This document shows positions 8,896 through 18,832 of a stretch of DNA of 64,000 nucleotides, piece by piece. The DNA comes from Cyanobacteria bacterium SIG28 (lineage in GTDB: Bacteria; Cyanobacteriota; Vampirovibrionia; Gastranaerophilales; Gastranaerophilaceae). The translations under genes and the position numbers were made by a program. The notes under the pieces were generated by a model. That model had not been told where the DNA came from. It worked only from the letters and a program-made list of their open reading frames with translations, and made no database searches. How positions within the stretch are numbered: the stretch's first letter is position 1; each line of letters starts with the position of its first letter. The stretch spans positions 30,447 to 94,446 of the forward strand of contig SUTU01000010.1 of NCBI GenBank assembly GCA_015152525.1, in the 5' to 3' direction.

Positions 8896-10884
8896 TTAAT
8901 CATTCAGCATTTCTCGAAGTTTTTTTAGTTGATCACGAATTTCTGCAGCACGTTCAAAATCAAGAACTTTAGCGGCCTTATGCATGTCTTTTTCGAGTTT
9001 TGTAATAAGTTTTGGCAAATCTTTTTTGTCAATTCCGAGTTCAACCATTTCTTCTGCAACAATATCTTCAAAGTTTCTATAGCTTTCAACAAGTGATAGC
9101 AAATTATTTTCAATTGGTTTTTTAATCGTTTGAGGAATAATGCCGTATTTTTTATTATGCTCAAGTTGGATTTCTCGACGTCTGTTAGTTTCATCAATTG
9201 CTCTTTGCATAGAGTCGGTAATTTTATCAGCATACATAATAACTTCACCGCACGAATTACGTGCAGCACGACCGATAGTTTGAATTAAGCTCGTATCTGA
9301 GCGTAAAAAACCTTCTTTATCAGCATCCATAATTGCAACTAAAGAAACTTCAGGAATATCTAAACCTTCTCTTAATAAGTTAACCCCGATAAGAACGTCA
9401 AATTCACCCAGACGTAAATCCCTTAAGATTTCGACTCTCTCAATAGATTTTACACCGCTGTGTAAATACCGAACTTTTATTCCGTCTTGTAAGAAATAAT
9501 CCGTCAAATCTTCAGCCATTCTTTTTGTTAAAGTTGTTATTAAAACTCGTTCATTTTTTTCTGCACGCTTTGCAATTTCCACTTTTAAATCAGAAATTTG
9601 AGTTTCAATAGGTCTGATATGAATTTTAGGGTCAACCAAACCTGTCGGACGAATAATTTGTTCAACAAGTCTTTGAGAAGTCTTAAGTTCAAATTCTGCA
9701 GGAGTTGCTGAAATATAAATCTTTTGACCGACTTTATCAAAAAATTCTTTGCTTTTTAAAGGTCTGTTATCCTTAGCACAAGGCAATCTAAACCCATAAT
9801 CTATAAGTGTTTTTTTTCTCGATGCATCACCATGATACATTCCGTTTAGTTGTGGAATAGTTACGTGCGATTCATCAATAACAGTCAGAAATTCACCTTG
9901 AAAATAGTCTAATAAAGTTGCCGGCGGACTGCCTGCAGGACGACGTTCAATAATTCTTGAATAGTTTTCAATACCTGAACAGTAGCCCATTTCTTTAATC
10001 ATTTCAATATCATATTTTACACGTTGTTGAAGTCTTTGTGATTCAAGAATTTTATTATCGTTTTCAAGCTCCACTACTCGGTTTGCTAATTCTTGACGAA
10101 TCAAGGAAATAGTTTCTTCTTCATTTTCGTCATATGCAATATAGTGAACTGCCGGATAAATCATTACAGATTCGGGCACATCAATAATTTCGCCTGTCAA
10201 ATGATCAATTTTTACAATTTTTTCAATTTCATCTCCAAAGAAATAAATTCTTGTTATGATTTTTTCATAAGCCGGCATGATTTCTAATATGTCGCCACGT
10301 GCTCTAAAAGTAGAACGTTCTAATTCAACATCATTTCTTGTATATTGGGTCATAACGAGATGTTTAATTAGTTCGCCTCGTTCCAGTTCCATACCGACTT
10401 TTAGTTGGATTGTACCTTTAAAATAGCTTTCCGGTAACCCTAAACCGTAAATACAACTGACTGATGCAATGATTATTACATCATTTCTTTCGTATAAACT
10501 TCGTGTAGTATTATGTCTTAATCGGTCAATCTCTTCATTAATGCTTGCAGATTTTTCAATATATGTATCAGTGCGTGGAATGTATGCTTCCGGTTGGTAA
10601 TAGTCGTAATATGAAATAAAATATTCCACGGCATTGTTTGGGAAAAGTTCTTTAAACTCGTTATAAAGTTGCGCTGCAAGGGTTTTGTTATGCGCAATTA
10701 TCAATGTGGGCTTTTGAACCTGCTCAATTACGTTTGCAATCGTAAAAGTTTTACCCGAACCGGTAATTCCAAGTAGTGTTTGGGTATCTTCACCGGCATT
10801 AACACCGTCAACAAGCTCTTTTATAGCCTTTGGTTGATCGCCCGCCGGTTTATATTTTGATGAAATCTGAAATTTATTTCCCAT
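8896..10884 (-). CDS. uvrB: UvrABC excinuclease subunit B
   Basis: Damage verification and strand opening in nucleotide excision repair. Helicase motifs are clear: Walker A GITGSGKT, the beta-hairpin region [47 protein letters not shown], and QTIGRAARN. The C-terminal UVR motif, which contacts UvrA/UvrC, is about residues 620-660. The start is placed at ATG 10884 (MGNKF) rather than the track GTG at 10899, because that GTG overlaps a -10 box TATAAT (10896-10891). The A of the ATG lies seven bases beyond it with no Shine-Dalgarno, suggesting a leaderless message. About 662 aa, normal for the family. Confidence 0.95.
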   Translation of the reverse strand: MGNKFQISSKYKPAGDQPKAIKELVDGVNAGEDTQTLLGITGSGKTFTIANVIEQVQKPTLIIAHNKTLAAQLYNEFKELFPNNAVEYFISYYDYYQPEAYIPRTDTYIEKSASINEEIDRLRHNTTRSLYERNDVIIIASVSCIYGLGLPESYFKGTIQLKVGMELERGELIKHLVMTQYTRNDVELERSTFRARGDILEIMPAYEKIITRIYFFGDEIEKIVKIDHLTGEIIDVPESVMIYPAVHYIAYDENEEETISLIRQELANRVVELENDNKILESQRLQQRVKYDIEMIKEMGYCSGIENYSRIIERRPAGSPPATLLDYFQGEFLTVIDESHVTIPQLNGMYHGDASRKKTLIDYGFRLPCAKDNRPLKSKEFFDKVGQKIYISATPAEFELKTSQRLVEQIIRPTGLVDPKIHIRPIETQISDLKVEIAKRAEKNERVLITTLTKRMAEDLTDYFLQDGIKVRYLHSGVKSIERVEILRDLRLGEFDVLIGVNLLREGLDIPEVSLVAIMDADKEGFLRSDTSLIQTIGRAARNSCGEVIMYADKITDSMQRAIDETNRRREIQLEHNKKYGIIPQTIKKPIENNLLSLVESYRNFEDIVAEEMVELGIDKKDLPKLITKLEKDMHKAAKVLDFERAAEIRDQLKKLREMLND

Positions 10885-10890
10885 AATACG

Positions 10891-10896
10891 ATTATA
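10891..10896 (-). promoter_or_regulatory. uvrB -10 box (predicted leaderless transcript)
   Basis: On the minus strand TATAAT ends 7 nt before the uvrB ATG, so the predicted transcription start coincides with the start codon. No purine-rich RBS lies between. Confidence 0.5.
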
Positions 10897-10941
10897 CACT
10901 ATTTAAGTTAACGAATAAAATTTGTAGAAGTTAAACAAGAA

Positions 10942-13584
10942 TTAGTTTTCTATAACTTCAACGCCATCATCTGAAACAAATTGAATGCCAAATTTTGCTC
11001 TAAAAATGTATTTAACCGTATTACTTTGAATTTCAGCCATCATTTTATTAAATAAATCGTAAGCCTCTTTTTTATATTCAATTAACGGGTCTTTTTGACC
11101 GTATGCACGAAGTCCTATACCTTCTTTAAGCATATCGATATTGTGTAAATGGTCAATCCATTGATTATCAACCACACGCAAAAGGATATCTCTTTCAAGA
11201 CTTCTCATAATGTTATCATCAGAGTATAATTCTTGAGTTTTTGAATCCGGATCGTATTGTTCCATAATTGAATTATAAAAATTAATAATTTCTTCTTCGT
11301 GGTCTTTATAAGCTTTTTGTGCAGCTTCTTTCAATGAATCAAAAATTCTTGAATATCTATAACTTTTAATATCATCTATTCCAATATAAGATAATTGAGG
11401 AATATTTGAATGTAATTCCTTAATAAGAGTTTCTAAATCTTGAATAATGTATTCTTCCGGATTCATTTCAGGAGTTATATAACTCTTAAGAAGTCTATCA
11501 ATTTCTTTATCAATCATGTATTTGATATCTTCATTCAAATTCTTACCTTCAAGAACTTTTTTACGTTGAGCGTAGAATTTTTCTCTCTGAATATTCATAA
11601 CATCATCGTATTGAAGAACGCTTTTACGAATATCAAAGTGGTAAGTTTCAACTTTTTTCTGAGCAGATTGGATTTGACGAGTGATAAGAGAAGATTCGAT
11701 AGCCATATCCTCTTCAACGTTCATCATAGTCATAAGAGCTGTAATTTTATCACCACCAAAAATTCTCATAAGATTATCTTCAAGTGATAAGAAAAACCTT
11801 GTAGAACCTGGGTCGCCTTGACGAGCAGCACGACCTCTGAGTTGGTTATCAATACGTCTTGACTCGTGGCGTTCTGTACCGATTACGTGAAGTCCGCCTA
11901 GTTCAACAACTTTAGCGTGTTCTTCTTCTGTTATTTTTCTGGCTCTTTCAAGCGCCTTACCTTTAAGTTCTTCGTAATTAGGATTTTCTACTGTAACCCT
12001 GTTGTTTTCTAATTCTTCTTTTGCAAGATATTCAGCATTACCGCCTAAAAGAATATCGGTACCACGACCTGCCATATTTGTAGCAATAGTAACTGCTCCG
12101 ACACGTCCTGCTTGAGCAATTATATAAGCCTCTCGTTCGTGTTGTTTTGCGTTTAATACGTTATGTTTTATACCCTTTTTCTTGAGAAGTGCAGAAATGT
12201 ATTCTGATTTTTCAATACTTACGGTACCAACCAAAACAGGTCTGCCAAGTTTGTTCTGTTCGATTATATCGTTAACAACAGCATCATATTTAGCACGCTC
12301 AGTTTTATAAATTACATCAGCGTTGTCTAATCTGATATCTGATTTATTAGTAGGAATTGCAGTAACTTCCAAATTATAAATCTTACCAAACTCCGCTTCT
12401 TCTGTCATTGCAGTACCTGTCATGCCGGATAGTTTCGGATATAATCTGAATAAGTTTTGGAATGTAATACTTGCTAAAGTTTGGGTTTCGTCTTGGATTT
12501 CCACGCCTTCTTTAGCTTCAATAGCTTGGTGGAGTCCGTCTGACCAACGTCTGCCCGGCATGAGTCGACCTGTAAATTCGTCGACAATAACAATTTCGCC
12601 GTCTTTAACAACATAATCCGTATCAAGTATAAATAATTCTTTTGCTTTTAAGGCATTCAATAAATCGTGTGCGTGTTGAGTGTTAATATCAAACAAGTCT
12701 TTGCATCCGATTATCTCTTGAGCCTTATCAATACCTTCTTCGGTTAAAATAACATTTTTATTCTTTTCATCAACTTCGTAATCTTTAAGTTTTTCGAGTT
12801 GTGGTGCAACTTTTGCCATCAAAGTATATGTATCAGCAGATTTTTCAACCCTACCGCTTATGATTAATGGTGTTCTGGCTTCATCAATCAAAATACTGTC
12901 AACTTCGTCAATAATTGCATAGTTGAACGGACGTTGTACTAATGCTTCTTTTGAAGATGCCATGTTATCTCTTAAGTAATCAAACCCAAATTCGTTATTA
13001 GTACCGTAAGTGATATCGCAAGCATATGCTGCACGTTTGCGGTTAAATTCATCTGCATCGTGCTGATTTGAAAGAATTACACCAACTGTTAATCCTAAAA
13101 ATTTGTATATTTGCCCCATCCATTCGCTATCACGTTTTGCAAGATAGTCGTTAACAGTTACAACATGAACACCTTTTCCTGTTAAAGCGTTTAAGTAAGC
13201 GGATAATGTTGCTACAAGAGTTTTACCTTCACCGGTTCTCATTTCTGCAATATGTCCGTTATGAAGAAAATACGCACCGATTAATTGAACATCAAAGTGG
13301 CGCATGTTAAGTACACGTTTACCTGCTTCACGAACAGTGGCAAAAGCTTCCGGTAAAATTTTATCAAGCGCTTCCTTTTCTAAAATTTTATCAGCTTTTG
13401 GGTTATCAGAAGTGGGACGTTTTGCTAGAATCTGTTTAAACTCATCTGTTTTTGCTCTTAATTGTTCGTCTGTAAGCTTTTCAAATTCAGGTTCTAAGGC
13501 ATTTATATGGTCTATGATTCCCATTATATTTTTAACTTTTTTTTCGTTTGGATCACCCATTAACTTTAATAAAAAACTAATCAT
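10942..13584 (-). CDS. secA: Preprotein translocase ATPase SecA
   Basis: ATP-driven motor of the Sec translocon at the inner membrane. Visible in order: NBD1 with Walker A MRTGEGKTLVATL, YGTNNEFGFDYLRDN, Walker B region IIDEVDSILIDEARTP, the preprotein cross-linking domain, GMTGTAMTE, NBD2 motifs ATNMAGRGTDI and QLRGRAARQGDPGS, then the helical scaffold (DNQWIDHLHNIDMLKEGIGLRAYGQKDP). At 880 aa it ends VSDDGVEVIEN and lacks the C-terminal Cys/His zinc tail seen in many SecA proteins. The RBS GGAGAGG precedes the ATG. secDF is elsewhere in the window (57.5-59.8 kb). Confidence 0.97.
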   Translation of the reverse strand: MISFLLKLMGDPNEKKVKNIMGIIDHINALEPEFEKLTDEQLRAKTDEFKQILAKRPTSDNPKADKILEKEALDKILPEAFATVREAGKRVLNMRHFDVQLIGAYFLHNGHIAEMRTGEGKTLVATLSAYLNALTGKGVHVVTVNDYLAKRDSEWMGQIYKFLGLTVGVILSNQHDADEFNRKRAAYACDITYGTNNEFGFDYLRDNMASSKEALVQRPFNYAIIDEVDSILIDEARTPLIISGRVEKSADTYTLMAKVAPQLEKLKDYEVDEKNKNVILTEEGIDKAQEIIGCKDLFDINTQHAHDLLNALKAKELFILDTDYVVKDGEIVIVDEFTGRLMPGRRWSDGLHQAIEAKEGVEIQDETQTLASITFQNLFRLYPKLSGMTGTAMTEEAEFGKIYNLEVTAIPTNKSDIRLDNADVIYKTERAKYDAVVNDIIEQNKLGRPVLVGTVSIEKSEYISALLKKKGIKHNVLNAKQHEREAYIIAQAGRVGAVTIATNMAGRGTDILLGGNAEYLAKEELENNRVTVENPNYEELKGKALERARKITEEEHAKVVELGGLHVIGTERHESRRIDNQLRGRAARQGDPGSTRFFLSLEDNLMRIFGGDKITALMTMMNVEEDMAIESSLITRQIQSAQKKVETYHFDIRKSVLQYDDVMNIQREKFYAQRKKVLEGKNLNEDIKYMIDKEIDRLLKSYITPEMNPEEYIIQDLETLIKELHSNIPQLSYIGIDDIKSYRYSRIFDSLKEAAQKAYKDHEEEIINFYNSIMEQYDPDSKTQELYSDDNIMRSLERDILLRVVDNQWIDHLHNIDMLKEGIGLRAYGQKDPLIEYKKEAYDLFNKMMAEIQSNTVKYIFRAKFGIQFVSDDGVEVIEN

Positions 13585-13708
13585 TACATATCCTCTCCAA
13601 TTGAAAACATAATAACACGAATAAATTTAGCGGTAAAGAATTTACAACAATATTACCCGATTGAGTATAATGTTTGTGTTAAAATTTATTCCAGAGAGGA
13701 ATAAAAAT

Positions 13709-15082
13709 ATGATTAAATTTGGAACAGACGGTTGGAGAGCTATTCTTGATGACGGTTTTACGGCAGAAAACGTTGAACGTGTTACTCTTGCTATCGGAAA
13801 ATATGTTTATGAAACATTTGGTTATCAAAAAGAAATTTTAGTAGGCTATGACCCAAGAAATAAAGCTGATGAATTTGCTCTAATGTGTGCTGAATTACTT
13901 TATCAAAAAGGATTTAGTGTAAAATTATCAGAAAAAGTTGTTCCGACGCCGATTTTAGCTTTTAACGCAAAGCATCTAAATGCTTGTGCAATTATGTTTA
14001 CCGCTTCTCATAATCCGCCTGAATATTTAGGCATGAAGTTTATTCCTGATTATGCCGGTCCTGCAACAAGCGAAATTACTGATAAAATTGTTGCAAACTT
14101 AGATTGCGAGTACCCTTTTGGAAAAGAAGGTAAATATGAAAAAATCAACTTCATGCCGGCTTATTATGAGCATCTTAAAACTTTAGTAGATTTTGATAAA
14201 ATAAAAGGCTTGAAATCAAATATAATTTTTGACGGTTTATATTCTGCTTCAATAGGCTATTTTGACAGAATTTTGGATGATAACGAAATAAAATACAATT
14301 CAATTCATATGGAACACGATACTAATTTTGGTGGTGGTATGCCTGATCCGAAACCAAAATACTTAAAAGAATTAATTGAAAAAGTTAAAGCAGAACCCAA
14401 TTCAATCGGGCTTGCTAATGACGGTGATGCAGATAGATTTGGTATTATTAATGAAAATGGCGAATATGTTTCACCAAATGAAATTATTGCGATTTTGCTT
14501 AAATATCTAAAAGAAAAAGGCTTTGAAGGTTCTGTGGTCAAAACTGTGGGTTCCAGCTTGTTAATAGATAATGTTGCAAAAAAACTTGGAGTAAATGTTA
14601 TTGAAACAGCCGTAGGTTTTAAGCATGTCGGTGAAGCCATGCGTTTAAATCAAGTTATTGTAGGTGGTGAAGAATCAGGTGGTTTAAGTATTTTGGGTCA
14701 TATTCCGGAAAAAGACGGTTTAATAGCTAACTTGCTTGTGCTCGAAGCAATGGCGAATTCTAATAAAAAATTATCAGAACTTCAAGATGAAATTTACGAA
14801 ATTGCAGGATGTAAATTCTATACAGACAGAATTGATATAAAAAAATCTGAGTCTGATGAGATTAGAGAAACTTTAAACTTGTTTAAAAACTTAAAAAATA
14901 TCGGAGATTTTTCGATAACCGATATGGATACAAAAGACGGTGTGAAATTAATGCTTGGTGAAAATACAAAAATCCTTGTTCGTCCGAGCGGTACAGAGCC
15001 TCTTTTGAGGATATATTTTGAAGCAGAGTCTATTGAAAAATTAGAGATTTTAAAAAAAGATATTGATAAAATTGTTATATAG
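13709..15082 (+). CDS. Phosphohexomutase (phosphoglucomutase/phosphomannomutase family)
   Basis: Interconverts hexose 1- and 6-phosphates for polysaccharide or glycogen metabolism. Family landmarks: N-terminal KFGTDGWRA, catalytic serine loop TASHNPPEYLGMKF, metal loop DGDADRFG, sugar-specificity loop GGEESGG, and C-terminal phosphate loop RPSGTEPLLRIY. The GGEESGG loop favours a glucose-type phosphoglucomutase, but the substrate is not certain. The start is set at ATG 13709 (MIKFGTDGW) because it follows AGAGG and matches the family N-terminus; the 16 extra residues in the track are unlikely. 457 aa. Confidence 0.9.
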   Translation: MIKFGTDGWRAILDDGFTAENVERVTLAIGKYVYETFGYQKEILVGYDPRNKADEFALMCAELLYQKGFSVKLSEKVVPTPILAFNAKHLNACAIMFTASHNPPEYLGMKFIPDYAGPATSEITDKIVANLDCEYPFGKEGKYEKINFMPAYYEHLKTLVDFDKIKGLKSNIIFDGLYSASIGYFDRILDDNEIKYNSIHMEHDTNFGGGMPDPKPKYLKELIEKVKAEPNSIGLANDGDADRFGIINENGEYVSPNEIIAILLKYLKEKGFEGSVVKTVGSSLLIDNVAKKLGVNVIETAVGFKHVGEAMRLNQVIVGGEESGGLSILGHIPEKDGLIANLLVLEAMANSNKKLSELQDEIYEIAGCKFYTDRIDIKKSESDEIRETLNLFKNLKNIGDFSITDMDTKDGVKLMLGENTKILVRPSGTEPLLRIYFEAESIEKLEILKKDIDKIVI

Positions 15083-15138
15083 CTGGACATAAAAGAAAAA
15101 ATAGTATAAAATTATATATTATTAAGAGAGGAAGATTA

Positions 15139-15483
15139 ATGCCAAACAAAGATATGATGCCTATTGAGGTAATAATTTTAACAGAAAATAGTGATATTAA
15201 AGGTACGGTTTATGTATCAAAAAATGTTTCTTCAAACAGACAAATAACCGAGTTGTTGAATAATAATGACAGACGTTTCTTGGCTGTTACAAACGTTGAG
15301 ATTTATGCTAAAAATTCAAATCAACCACCAAGAAGATATGAGTTTTTAGAAATTCATATGGATAGTATTTTAATGGTACATCCAACATCTCAAGCGTTGT
15401 TTAAAGAAAGTCCTAAAACTCAGGAAGATATTGCGAGATTTAGAGAACTTAGAGCAAAATTAAACCAAACAAAACCATTCTAA
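15139..15483 (+). CDS. Small conserved hypothetical protein
   Basis: 114 aa, soluble, no signal peptide. It begins MPNKDMMPIEVIILTEN and has alternating beta-like stretches (DIKGTVYV, RRFLAVTNVEIYA, EFLEIHMDSILMVHP), suggesting a small beta-barrel, with a helical polar tail. RBS GAGAGGAAG is well placed. It follows the phosphohexomutase by 56 bp and ends at a bidirectional terminator. I cannot name the family with confidence. Confidence 0.75.
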   Translation: MPNKDMMPIEVIILTENSDIKGTVYVSKNVSSNRQITELLNNNDRRFLAVTNVEIYAKNSNQPPRRYEFLEIHMDSILMVHPTSQALFKESPKTQEDIARFRELRAKLNQTKPF

Positions 15484-15498
15484 TAAAAATAAAAATTC

Positions 15499-15534
15499 AA
15501 AAAAGGCTATTCAAATTTATGAATAGCCTTTTTT
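15499..15534. terminator. Bidirectional rho-independent terminator
   Basis: 13-bp stem AAAAGGCTATTCA/TGAATAGCCTTTT between convergent genes, with A- and T-tracts on either side. Confidence 0.85.
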
Positions 15535-15546
15535 ATTTGTTATAAT

Positions 15547-16134
15547 TTAATCGTTTTTACTATTTTTTATTTTCTTTTCCGCTTCTGCTTTTCTTTGATT
15601 TGATTCTTCGAATTTGTTTTTGAAGAATGTTGCCATCGGTGTTGCTATAAGCGGAACGATAATCCTTTTTGTAATAACTTGCATACCAACAAGTGCGGAA
15701 ATGATACTTAAACCGTTTTTAGCAGCAGCCTTATTCTTTTCCATCATGCTGACAAAATCTTCATACTTAATCTTGTTTGAAAGTTGTTTGTAGGTTTCTT
15801 TATAAATTTTTTCATTGAAATATTTAGGACCTAATTTGTTATCAAAAACTTTGTTAACAACTTTTGTAATAGCGATACCTACAATTGATTGTAAGCTTAC
15901 ATTCAAAATACCGTTTGCTAAGTCTAAGCCTGCAACGAATTCTCTTTGATCATCAGGGATTCGTTTGTTATTTCTGGATTGAGTAACGTAATATGCACAG
16001 TTTACGCCGTCTTTTGTTAAGTTAGAAACGGTTGCAATTGCTACAGCGGTTCCGGCTGCAGCATTAGGGTTAGTAAGCCATTTACCTGCTGCTGAGTTTA
16101 AAAATTTGTTTGTAAAATCAGGAATCTTAGTCAT
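15547..16134 (-). CDS. Hypothetical membrane-associated protein, partner of the upstream 428-aa gene
   Basis: 195 aa with two or three moderately hydrophobic segments (NAAAGTAVAIATVSNLT, LNVSLQSIVGIAITKVVN, GLSIISALVGMQVI) and a highly charged C-terminus (AEAEKKIKNSKND). The start overlaps the end of the preceding gene by 8 bp, so the two are translationally coupled and probably work together. Family not recognised. Confidence 0.7.
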   Translation of the reverse strand: MTKIPDFTNKFLNSAAGKWLTNPNAAAGTAVAIATVSNLTKDGVNCAYYVTQSRNNKRIPDDQREFVAGLDLANGILNVSLQSIVGIAITKVVNKVFDNKLGPKYFNEKIYKETYKQLSNKIKYEDFVSMMEKNKAAAKNGLSIISALVGMQVITKRIIVPLIATPMATFFKNKFEESNQRKAEAEKKIKNSKND

Positions 16135-17413
16135 CGTCTAATCCTCCCAATTCTTCCATTAAATCTTCCAAATCATCTATATCATCAACCTCGGTTTTGT
16201 CGGAAACAGTTTGTTCAATAGGTTGAAGGATTGGTTTAGGGTCGTTTCTATGAATCCATTTTGTAATAGATGGCATAATTTTTTCCATAACTCTCGGATA
16301 TGCCCAGTTTAATAATCCGCAAGAGAATGGCAAAGTAGCTAACGATACCAAAATACCCAGCTCATTTTTATATGTCTTAAATACTTTTTGGGCGTTTGCA
16401 GTATTTACTCTCAATAATTTCTTAACTTTTACGTTATGAAGTATTTCATCGTATGTTTTTCCAAGGTTTTTAACAGAACTAAACGGTTTAAGATTTTCGG
16501 ATTCTTCATAAAGCTTCATTGTTTCTAATTTATCTAAAATACTTTTTTGAATCTCTTTCTCTTTATCATTGTTGATTGCTTTTGCTGAAATAAATTCAAT
16601 TGCCTCGTCTATATTTGTATATTTTTTAGCTAATTCTCTAATTTCAAATTTTGCTTTGCTCTCGACCTCTAAAGCATTTTCAATATTTTTTATCGCTCGA
16701 TTTCTAATCTCTTCAGGCTGGATTTTTTTCTTCAGAAGTTTTTCGACTTTACGTTCCTTCATTCCGACGAACTCAGCCTCATGTGTCGCTCGATATTCTT
16801 TGCCAAGTTGTTTTCTGGCATCATTTAAAGCATCAATGTCTACTAAACTGTCTATTGTAACATCTTTGCCTTTCATTTCGTTACGCAATTTTGCAAGCAT
16901 TCTTTTTTCAGCAATGATTTGACGAGTTTCAACTTCAGCTTTAATTTGCTCTTTATCAAATTCAGGGTGTTCAAGTTTAACAATGCGTTTTAAATAACCT
17001 TTATCAGGCATTGCACGTAAATCTGCTCTGTCAAATCCGCCGGTGCTGGCTTTTTTAGCTATCCAATTATTATAAGCCTTGTTTACACTAATTTGAGCGG
17101 CAACTGCAATAATTGCGGATATTGGTTGACGCATTGCAGAATACCATTTGGTTTCAGGTGTTTCTTTTGAGAACGGATTTCCTGCAATAAAAATTGGCGC
17201 AACAACCGCTGTTCCGCCTGCAGTAACTAAAGTATTCATAATTTCGCCGTCATTTTTGCCTAAATATATTAAAGCATTTGGAAGTTTTTTCATGTGTTTG
17301 GCAACTTCTTCATTAAGCTTATTCACATTAGGCTTAGCTTGAAACGCAGGCTTACTTCCGGTTTCCGCCGCAATCTGATTATTTGCTACATTTGTTGACA
17401 AATAAACTTTCAT
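16127..17413 (-). CDS. Hypothetical membrane-associated protein with N-terminal FQA tag
   Basis: 428 aa. The N-terminus is MKVYLSTNVANNQ with KPAFQAKPN at 21-29, a variant of the short tag seen in other proteins here. Weak membrane segments lie near 65-80 (GGTAVVAPIFIAGNP) and 93-110 (QPISAIIAVAAQISVNKA), with another at about 350-370 (LGILVSLATLPFSCGLLNW). The middle (about 130-330) is strongly helical and charged. It ends in an Asp/Glu cluster. No enzyme motif is visible. It is the first gene of a two-gene unit with the 195-aa gene. Confidence 0.7.
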   Translation of the reverse strand: MKVYLSTNVANNQIAAETGSKPAFQAKPNVNKLNEEVAKHMKKLPNALIYLGKNDGEIMNTLVTAGGTAVVAPIFIAGNPFSKETPETKWYSAMRQPISAIIAVAAQISVNKAYNNWIAKKASTGGFDRADLRAMPDKGYLKRIVKLEHPEFDKEQIKAEVETRQIIAEKRMLAKLRNEMKGKDVTIDSLVDIDALNDARKQLGKEYRATHEAEFVGMKERKVEKLLKKKIQPEEIRNRAIKNIENALEVESKAKFEIRELAKKYTNIDEAIEFISAKAINNDKEKEIQKSILDKLETMKLYEESENLKPFSSVKNLGKTYDEILHNVKVKKLLRVNTANAQKVFKTYKNELGILVSLATLPFSCGLLNWAYPRVMEKIMPSITKWIHRNDPKPILQPIEQTVSDKTEVDDIDDLEDLMEELGGLDDD

Positions 17414-17546
17414 AATACACCACTAATCTTTTATATATTTAAGGTTGACCTTCTATATATATAAACTGATTATCCTACAAAAATTTGCTAAAATCTAACA
17501 TTTTATTAAGAAATGTAAAGATTTAAAAATATGCTTATATCGAGTT

Positions 17547-17800
17547 TATAATACTTAATAAATTCCGCACCATGATTGACATTGAATCATGTTCATTCTA
17601 CTATTAGGTTACTCTAGTCGAAATTTCTGCCGGATTTGACGGCTCAGAGGGTGGGATAAAAGGTCCCAGCTGAAATAAGGACTACAAGTTTAAAGTTTTT
17701 ATGGAAGCAAAGACTTGTTTATCGCCACAAAAGCCGAAAGTTTGAAATTTGTTTAATAGTTTTAATCACTTGATTACTTAATTATTTAATCATTTTTTTA
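17547..17800 (+). ncRNA. Structured RNA or attenuator-type leader upstream of rpsL
   Basis: A -10 TATAAT (17547-17552) is followed by about 240 non-coding bases dense in pairing: CATGATT/AATCATG (from 17571), GCCG-loop-CGGC (about 17630-17644), TGGGA-loop-TCCCA inside TCAG/CTGA, ACAAGT/ACTTGT (17684-17730), and a long-range AAATTTC/GAAATTT pairing that would close the domain. A TGATTA/TAATCA hairpin with seven T (17771-17799) then precedes rpsL. It could be a stand-alone RNA of 6S-like size or a leader controlling rpsL-rpsG by attenuation. I cannot assign a known family. Confidence 0.45.
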
Positions 17801-17845
17801 AATTAGGCTGAAGTAGAACTATAAAATAGGTAAAAGGAGAAAAAC

Positions 17846-18229
17846 ATGCCTACAATTAACCAGTTAGTGCGTTCTGAACGTAAAAAACTAACAGACAAAA
17901 CCAAATCACCGGCTCTTATGGATTGTCCACAAAGACGCGGTGTTTGTACAAGGGTTTACACAACAACCCCTAAAAAACCAAACTCAGCATTAAGAAAAGT
18001 TGCCAGAGTTAGACTTACTAACGGATTTGAAGTAACTTCATACATCCCTGGTATCGGACACAACTTACAAGAACACAGTGTTGTTCTAATCAGAGGCGGA
18101 AGGGTAAAAGACCTTCCGGGTGTAAGATATCACATCGTTCGTGGTACTTTAGATACAGCAGGTGTTGCTAACAGAACACAAAGCCGTTCTAAATATGGTG
18201 CTAAGAGAGCTAAAGGAGGTAAGAAATAA
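17846..18229 (+). CDS. rpsL: 30S ribosomal protein S12
   Basis: Decoding-centre protein of the 30S subunit, 127 aa. Signature [20 protein letters not shown] with the conserved lysine of the streptomycin region unaltered, then [30 protein letters not shown]. Its stop overlaps the rpsG start (TAATG), giving tight coupling. Confidence 0.98.
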   Translation: MPTINQLVRSERKKLTDKTKSPALMDCPQRRGVCTRVYTTTPKKPNSALRKVARVRLTNGFEVTSYIPGIGHNLQEHSVVLIRGGRVKDLPGVRYHIVRGTLDTAGVANRTQSRSKYGAKRAKGGKK

Positions 18230-18699
18230 TGTCTAGAAGATCTAAACCGGAAAGAAGAATTCCTGTAGCTGACCCTATTTATAACAGTGTTGACGTATCT
18301 AAATTTATCAACCGTGTTATGAGACGTGGTAAAAAATCATTAGCAGAAAGAATTTTCTACGCTACAATTGAAAGAATTAAAGAAAGAACAAACGAAAATG
18401 GCTTGGAAATTTTCCAAAAAGCGTTAACAAATGCAACTCCATTATTGGAAGTAAAAGCTAGACGTATTGGTGGTTCAACTTACCAAGTGCCTATTGATGT
18501 TAAACCTGATAGAGGTTTTGCTCTTGCTTCTTCTTGGTTAATTGCAGCTGCTAAAAACAGAGGCGGAAAATCATTCGTTGAAAAACTTACTAACGAATTA
18601 ATCGATGCTTCAAACGGAACCGGTGCAGCATGTAAAAAACGTGAAGACACTCACAGAATGGCAGAAGCTAACAAAGCGTTTGCTCATTACAGATATTAA
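18229..18699 (+). CDS. rpsG: 30S ribosomal protein S7
   Basis: 156-aa primary 16S-rRNA-binding protein of the 30S head. Conserved stretches [43 protein letters not shown] and KKREDTHRMAEANKAFAHYRY. Translation is coupled to rpsL. A strong terminator follows directly, so fusA and tufA, the usual next genes of the str operon, are not part of this unit. Confidence 0.98.
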   Translation: MSRRSKPERRIPVADPIYNSVDVSKFINRVMRRGKKSLAERIFYATIERIKERTNENGLEIFQKALTNATPLLEVKARRIGGSTYQVPIDVKPDRGFALASSWLIAAAKNRGGKSFVEKLTNELIDASNGTGAACKKREDTHRMAEANKAFAHYRY

Positions 18700-18720
18700 T
18701 ATTTTAATTAATATAGTTTT

Positions 18721-18757
18721 AAACAGGTGGTTCAAGATATTGAACCACCTGTTTTTT
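18721..18757 (+). terminator. rpsL-rpsG terminator
   Basis: Stem AAACAGGTGGTTCA/TGAACCACCTGTTT with a T-run, 21 bp after the rpsG stop. Confidence 0.9.
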
Positions 18758-18761
18758 AATA

Positions 18762-18814
18762 TTTGTAACAATTTTGTAAAATTTATTAAAGTTATTACAC
18801 AAAACTGCCGTTAT
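18762..18814 (+). promoter_or_regulatory. Sigma-28-type promoter with decamer boxes
   Basis: TTTGTAACAA (18762-18771) then TTTTGTAAAA (18772-18781); -35 TAAAGTTA (18787-18794), 12-bp spacer, -10 GCCGTTAT (18807-18814). The first box starts 25 bp before the -35, as in the other five promoters of this type. Confidence 0.7.
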
Positions 18815-18832
18815 ATAAATTAAGGTGAAAAT

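Noticed and set aside
16569-16922. Antisense ORFs such as 16569..16922, 11440..11787 and 55550..55882
   Set aside because: They lie opposite well-supported genes and reflect codon bias of the true strand.
17640-17690. T-box-like GAGGGTGGGA in the rpsL leader
   Set aside because: The T-box core continuation is absent, and rpsL is not a T-box-type target.
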